A DNA stretch of 10,625 nucleotides from Methanobacterium sp. (lineage in GTDB: Archaea; Methanobacteriota; Methanobacteria; Methanobacteriales; Methanobacteriaceae). The notes beneath the pieces were generated by a model. That model was not told where the DNA came from. It did no database searches and was given only the letters and a program-made list of their open reading frames with translations. A program made the position numbers and the translations under genes. Shown here one piece after another: positions 7,601 through 10,625 of this stretch. How positions within the stretch are numbered: the stretch's first letter is position 1; each line of letters begins with the position of its first letter. The stretch spans positions 1 to 10,625 of the forward strand of contig JAHKLQ010000090.1 of the NCBI GenBank assembly GCA_020854975.1. Direction: 5' to 3'.

Positions 7601-7608
7601 ATATTTAA
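7601..7608 (-). promoter_or_regulatory. Weak candidate TATA box before the aldolase gene
   Basis: TTAAATAT on the - strand. Initiation about 25 bases downstream would leave a leader of about 20 nt including the GAGGTG site. The match is weak and the DNA is AT-rich. Confidence 0.2.
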
Positions 7609-7632
7609 GATGAACTTTATCCTCTTTGTCAT

Positions 7633-7639
7633 AAAAAAA
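7633..7639 (-). terminator. T7 run after the HAD gene (possible partial terminator)
   Basis: Seven T residues on the - strand start 14 bases after the HAD stop codon, in the 94-bp spacer before the aldolase. A TATA-like TTAAATAT follows at 7601-7608. Together they could end one transcript and start another, or allow read-through. No hairpin is seen. Confidence 0.28.
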
Positions 7640-7653
7640 TATTCTATTTAAGA

Positions 7654-8424
7654 TTAAAACTCATCCTCCACGCTGATCTGGGAAAAATCAGTGATCATAG
7701 CGTTTGAATTTCTTTTTAAAAAATCAATATCTGATATGTCAGATAGGACCCCTATCCTGTATTTGCAATTGGCTCTTTTTGCTGATTCAATGTCCAGGGT
7801 GGAGTCACCAAAAAATGCGGTTTTTTCGGGAGAGACATTAAGACATTCCATGATCTGTAAAACACCCATTGGATCTGGTTTATGTTTTTTCACCAGATCA
7901 CCACCCAGGACACAGTCGAAGTAAGAGCCAATATTAAAAATATCCAGGGTATCTTTAAGACGCTGGGTCATATCGTTGGAAAAAATAGCACATTTAGATT
8001 TGTCATTGCTCCTTTTAATGAATTCTATCATGCCATGAACAGGAACCAGTGCTTCTTTTAAGTAGTTCTGATGGTTAATATTGATATCTGCTTCACCAAA
8101 GGCATTTTTTAACATATCCTTGGTGATGTGGTATCCATTGGCATTGATTTTTTCAAATAACATATCTATGGCATAGTACTTGGAGTAAACACCAATTGGT
8201 CCCTGAGGATATATTTTCTCATTCTTTAAATCTACACCCATCTCATTAATTAACCAGTTTTCTAGGACAATATCTTGGTTTTTCATCACATTCATCACTG
8301 CACGGGTTCGTTGAAAAACCATTTTACTACAGTATGGGTAGAGTTCAAACAGAGTTCCATCCTTATCAAAGATCATTAACTCAATGTCCTTTAAAACTTT
8401 ATTACCAATGGTTAAATTTACCAT
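7654..8424 (-). CDS. HAD family hydrolase (subfamily IA, phosphoglycolate-phosphatase-like)
   Basis: A haloacid-dehalogenase-fold phosphatase of 256 residues (numbered from ATG 8424). Motif I is IFDKDGTLF with nucleophile Asp20 and Asp22. A helical cap spans roughly residues 35-125. Motif II is Ser149 in CAIFSND, motif III Lys182 in KKHKPDP, and motif IV Asp207 and Asp211 in FFGDSTLD. All catalytic residues are present, so it should hydrolyse a small phosphate ester in the cytoplasm, perhaps a sugar phosphate or the product of the neighbouring aldolase (inference). A GTG at 8433 would add three residues (starting MRHM). AGGT at 8435-8438 lies 10 bases before ATG 8424 but only one base before the GTG, so the ATG is preferred. 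A separate promoter is likely upstream. Confidence 0.9.
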   Translation of the reverse strand: MVNLTIGNKVLKDIELMIFDKDGTLFELYPYCSKMVFQRTRAVMNVMKNQDIVLENWLINEMGVDLKNEKIYPQGPIGVYSKYYAIDMLFEKINANGYHITKDMLKNAFGEADININHQNYLKEALVPVHGMIEFIKRSNDKSKCAIFSNDMTQRLKDTLDIFNIGSYFDCVLGGDLVKKHKPDPMGVLQIMECLNVSPEKTAFFGDSTLDIESAKRANCKYRIGVLSDISDIDFLKRNSNAMITDFSQISVEDEF

Positions 8425-8433
8425 ATGCCTCAC

Positions 8434-8438
8434 GACCT
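8434..8438 (-). promoter_or_regulatory. Ribosome binding site bearing on the HAD start
   Basis: AGGTC on the - strand abuts the GTG at 8433 and is 10 bases from ATG 8424. A second GAGG overlaps the GTG region, 3 bases from the ATG. Both favour the ATG, though not decisively. Confidence 0.35.
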
Positions 8439-8515
8439 GAAAAAATTACATATTATACATCAATGACATCCGTTAATTCAATTTTACTTGAAATTAATAG
8501 GGACATTTTCTGGAA

Positions 8516-8523
8516 TATATAAA
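8516..8523 (-). promoter_or_regulatory. TATA box for the HAD-aldolase-epimerase-E1 operon
   Basis: TTTATATA on the - strand matches the archaeal TATA consensus exactly and is preceded by a purine-rich GGGTAA that may serve as BRE. Initiation about 25 bases downstream gives a leader of around 70 nt for the HAD gene. It lies in the 250-bp spacer after the ThDP-enzyme gene, downstream of a T8 run. This is the best promoter in the window. Confidence 0.55.
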
Positions 8524-8617
8524 TTACCCTTTTGTATGAGAATTTATTTATCCTTACCTACTTGTCAAAATTAGTGTTAATTTAAAGGTATATTAATTTA
8601 TAAAAAGAATTGATTAT

Positions 8618-8625
8618 AAAAAAAA
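8618..8625 (-). terminator. T8 run after the ThDP-enzyme gene
   Basis: Eight T residues on the - strand about 60 bases after the stop codon, with a second shorter T5 run at 8602-8606, fit an archaeal U-rich terminator. Just after the stop a weak 6-bp inverted repeat (CGAATT/AATTCG, 8663-8682, 8-base loop) is present but too far from the T-run to be an intrinsic hairpin terminator. Confidence 0.42.
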
Positions 8626-8683
8626 TAGGATAATAAAGAAATATTTAAGAGGGCTTAATCAACGAATTACAGAATGAATTCGA

Positions 8684-10507
8684 TTATTTTTCGTATTTAA
8701 CAGTTTTTATAATCATTTCCTTCTTCAATTCTTCTTCATCCAAAAATGGCCACATATCTTCCAGTGGTGCAGATACAAGGCTTCCATCTTCAAGTTCTTT
8801 GGAAGAAACACTGGGAATAATCTTCTGATTAGGGTCTGTGTAAACTTCACATATAACTGGACCCGGAAAATTAATTACCTCTTTAACTTTTTCTTCTAGT
8901 TCCTGTAAACTGGATATATCCACATATTTAATTTTGTAGGCTGAAGCAATATTTTGCAGTTCTGGACAGGAAACACCACTTTCTGAAGTACAACCAGCAT
9001 ATCGGCCTTCGAAATAACTATTTTGACTATTTCGTATGGATAAATATCCATTGTTATTAATTACAAATAATTTGAGAGGTATCTGATAATGGTAAAGAGT
9101 TTGTAATTCCTGTATGTTCATTTGAAGAGACCCATCACCGGTAACAGCAACCACAGTGGCATTTTTATCAGCAAAGTGTGCTCCAATACCCAGAGGAAGG
9201 CTCAATCCCATGGTTCCCAAACAGGCAGGTGTGATGGCTCTTTGCCCAAGTTTAACCCTAAATGCCTGTGAAATTATACAGTAAACTGTCCCTGCATCAG
9301 CAATCACAATAGATTTTTCATCCAGGAGTTTGGAAAACATATCAAAGAGATTATATGAAGATAGGGGACTTTGAACATATGAAAGACCTTCAGGCTCATC
9401 AAAATAGCGGGATTTCCAGTCCTGACATTTATTAATCCAGGCTGTTTTTTCAGGCACCGGGTCATCCTCTAATTTCTTTAAAAGTTTTTCAATGAATTGT
9501 TTTGCATCATAATTAATTGCAATATCTAGTTGGATAGTTTTTTTATCCATTTCTCTTTGATCAATATCCACTGCAATCTTCTGGGCATCTCTGGCAAATA
9601 ATTCGTACTCATAACCAACAAAAGGTATGGCCAGTCTGGAACCAATACTTAAAATTAGATCAGCATTTTGCATGGCCAGGTTACCCGCCCTGGTACCTTT
9701 AGTACCTCCAAATCCAGCGTAATATGGATGGTTATTATCCATAAGATCCTGTCCTAATTTGGAGGCAACAACCGGGATTTTAATCTTTTCAATTAATTCA
9801 ATAAACTTTTCCTGAGCTCCTGACAAGCGGATACCATTACCTGCAATTATAATAGGTCTTTCAGATTCTTTTAAAAGATTCATAGTTCTTTTTATCTGTT
9901 TATCCACTTTTTCTTCGCTGCTGGTAATGGAATGATCTTCGGGTATGAAATTTTCCAGTTCAGTTTCATCAATAAGGGAGGACTGTACATCTAAAGGAAT
10001 ATCTAACCAGGATGGTCCTGGCCTACCACTTTTAGCTTCATGAACTGCTTTTTGCAGGTGATACTTGATTTTTTCAGGTTCATTAACCATAACTGAATAT
10101 TTGGTGAAGGATTCAACTATGGGGAGAATGGGAACTTCCTGTCCCCCCAGTGACCTTAACCCTGGAATTCCAGAGTTATGGACATTTTGAGACCTTTTAC
10201 TCTGGCCTGATATAACTAGTAGGGGAATGGAATCAACCCAGGCATCCACAACTCCTGTAACTGCATTGGTTGCTCCGGGACCTGTTGTAACAAATAAAAC
10301 ACCTATTTCGTTGTTAACCCTGGAGTATCCTTCTGCCATTACTGCTGCAGCAGCCTCATTATGGGCGCAGACAAAATTAATATCAGGATTACATTCCAGT
10401 CCATCCAGGAGGTACATCATACCTCCTCCTGAGACTAAAAAGACATCTTTGATTCCCAGATCCACCAGATAACTTGCTATAAAATCGGCAACTCTAATCA
10501 AACTCAT
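8684..10507 (-). CDS. ThDP-dependent carboligase, acetolactate-synthase-like (possibly YerE-type)
   Basis: A 607-residue three-domain thiamine-diphosphate enzyme. The N-terminal PYR domain (about 1-175) carries catalytic Glu51 in AHNEAAAAVMAEGYSR, TTGPGATN (74-81) and GRPGPSWLDIP (161-171). The central domain (about 200-345) has the fold expected to bind FAD in this family (GNGIRLSG, LSIGSRLAIP). The C-terminal PP domain has the ThDP/Mg site GDGS (457-460) with NNN at 484-486. Such enzymes decarboxylate a 2-keto acid and join the acyl unit to an acceptor. No small regulatory subunit follows and the gene lies in a dideoxysugar cluster, so transfer onto a CDP-keto-sugar, as YerE does for yersiniose, is more likely than valine synthesis. 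A tail after residue 560, with SVSSKELEDGSLVSAPLEDM, is not part of housekeeping AHAS. AGGTGA directly abuts the ATG, an unusually tight spacing. Confidence 0.9.
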   Translation of the reverse strand: MSLIRVADFIASYLVDLGIKDVFLVSGGGMMYLLDGLECNPDINFVCAHNEAAAAVMAEGYSRVNNEIGVLFVTTGPGATNAVTGVVDAWVDSIPLLVISGQSKRSQNVHNSGIPGLRSLGGQEVPILPIVESFTKYSVMVNEPEKIKYHLQKAVHEAKSGRPGPSWLDIPLDVQSSLIDETELENFIPEDHSITSSEEKVDKQIKRTMNLLKESERPIIIAGNGIRLSGAQEKFIELIEKIKIPVVASKLGQDLMDNNHPYYAGFGGTKGTRAGNLAMQNADLILSIGSRLAIPFVGYEYELFARDAQKIAVDIDQREMDKKTIQLDIAINYDAKQFIEKLLKKLEDDPVPEKTAWINKCQDWKSRYFDEPEGLSYVQSPLSSYNLFDMFSKLLDEKSIVIADAGTVYCIISQAFRVKLGQRAITPACLGTMGLSLPLGIGAHFADKNATVVAVTGDGSLQMNIQELQTLYHYQIPLKLFVINNNGYLSIRNSQNSYFEGRYAGCTSESGVSCPELQNIASAYKIKYVDISSLQELEEKVKEVINFPGPVICEVYTDPNQKIIPSVSSKELEDGSLVSAPLEDMWPFLDEEELKKEMIIKTVKYEK

Positions 10508-10538
10508 TCACCTTTAGGTACTAATTATATAATTTAAA

Positions 10539-10546
10539 TTTTTATA
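10539..10546 (-). promoter_or_regulatory. Candidate TATA box for the ThDP-enzyme gene
   Basis: TATAAAAA on the - strand about 32 bases before the ATG. Initiation about 25 bases downstream would leave a leader of around 10 nt, just containing the AGGTGA site. ATTATATAAT at 10524-10533 is a second TATA-like match but would start RNA within the gene. The rest of the region to 10625 shows no further gene. Confidence 0.35.
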
Positions 10547-10625
10547 GATCTAGTTTAATTCAATTTGTTTAGTTCCAATTAAACTCATTTATTTTTAAAA
10601 AGGATGAGTAAAAACTCAAAATATT

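Noticed and set aside
8684..10507. Assignment as housekeeping acetolactate synthase large subunit (ilvB)
   Set aside because: There is no ilvN or ilvC beside it, the neighbours are nucleotide-sugar genes, the FDDRVTG segment is absent and there is an extra C-terminal tail.

Overview
The window reads as part of a surface-polysaccharide (glycan) biosynthesis locus, most likely from a methanogenic archaeon of the Methanobacteriales (Methanobacterium-like). This placement is an inference. It rests on AT-rich DNA, archaeal TATA boxes (a perfect TTTATATA at 8516-8523), Shine-Dalgarno sites of the GAGGTG/AGGTGA type, T-runs rather than hairpins after genes, and the character of the proteins. No rRNA, tRNA, mobile element or CRISPR array was seen.

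Layout: a truncated GT2 glycosyltransferase on the + strand (1-417) meets a run of eight genes on the - strand. In transcription order these are: a ThDP-dependent acetolactate-synthase-like enzyme (10507-8684), a HAD phosphatase (8424-7654), an HpcH/HpaI-type aldolase (7559-6783), an NAD-dependent epimerase/reductase (6764-5841), an RfbH/E1-type sugar 3-dehydrase (5757-4444), a Wzx-like flippase (4186-2816), a GT2 glycosyltransferase (2809-1781) and a GT4 glycosyltransferase (1629-430). Spacers are 6 to 257 bp and no gene-free stretch exceeds 300 bp. Aldolase-epimerase and flippase-GT2 are tightly coupled. The larger spacers before the HAD gene, the flippase and the GT4 gene carry plausible TATA boxes, so the cluster is probably several overlapping transcription units.

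How the genes could work together: the RfbH homologue keeps every cofactor residue of the Yersinia E1 enzyme at identical residue numbers (C193, C251, C253, C261 for [2Fe-2S]; H220 in place of the PLP lysine). It should therefore make the 3-deoxy intermediate of a CDP-4-keto-3,6-dideoxyhexose. Next to it, a ThDP carboligase and a short-chain reductase/epimerase recall the yersiniose pathway (YerE/YerF), in which a pyruvate-derived two-carbon unit is added at C4. The added pyruvate aldolase and HAD phosphatase suggest a further step: the ThDP enzyme may receive a longer 2-keto-3-deoxy acid made in the cluster, giving a long-branched sugar of the caryophyllose kind. That is a hypothesis. The flippase and glycosyltransferases would then assemble and export the glycan. 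The genes for CDP-glucose synthesis, 4,6-dehydration and the E3 reductase partner of E1 are not in this window.
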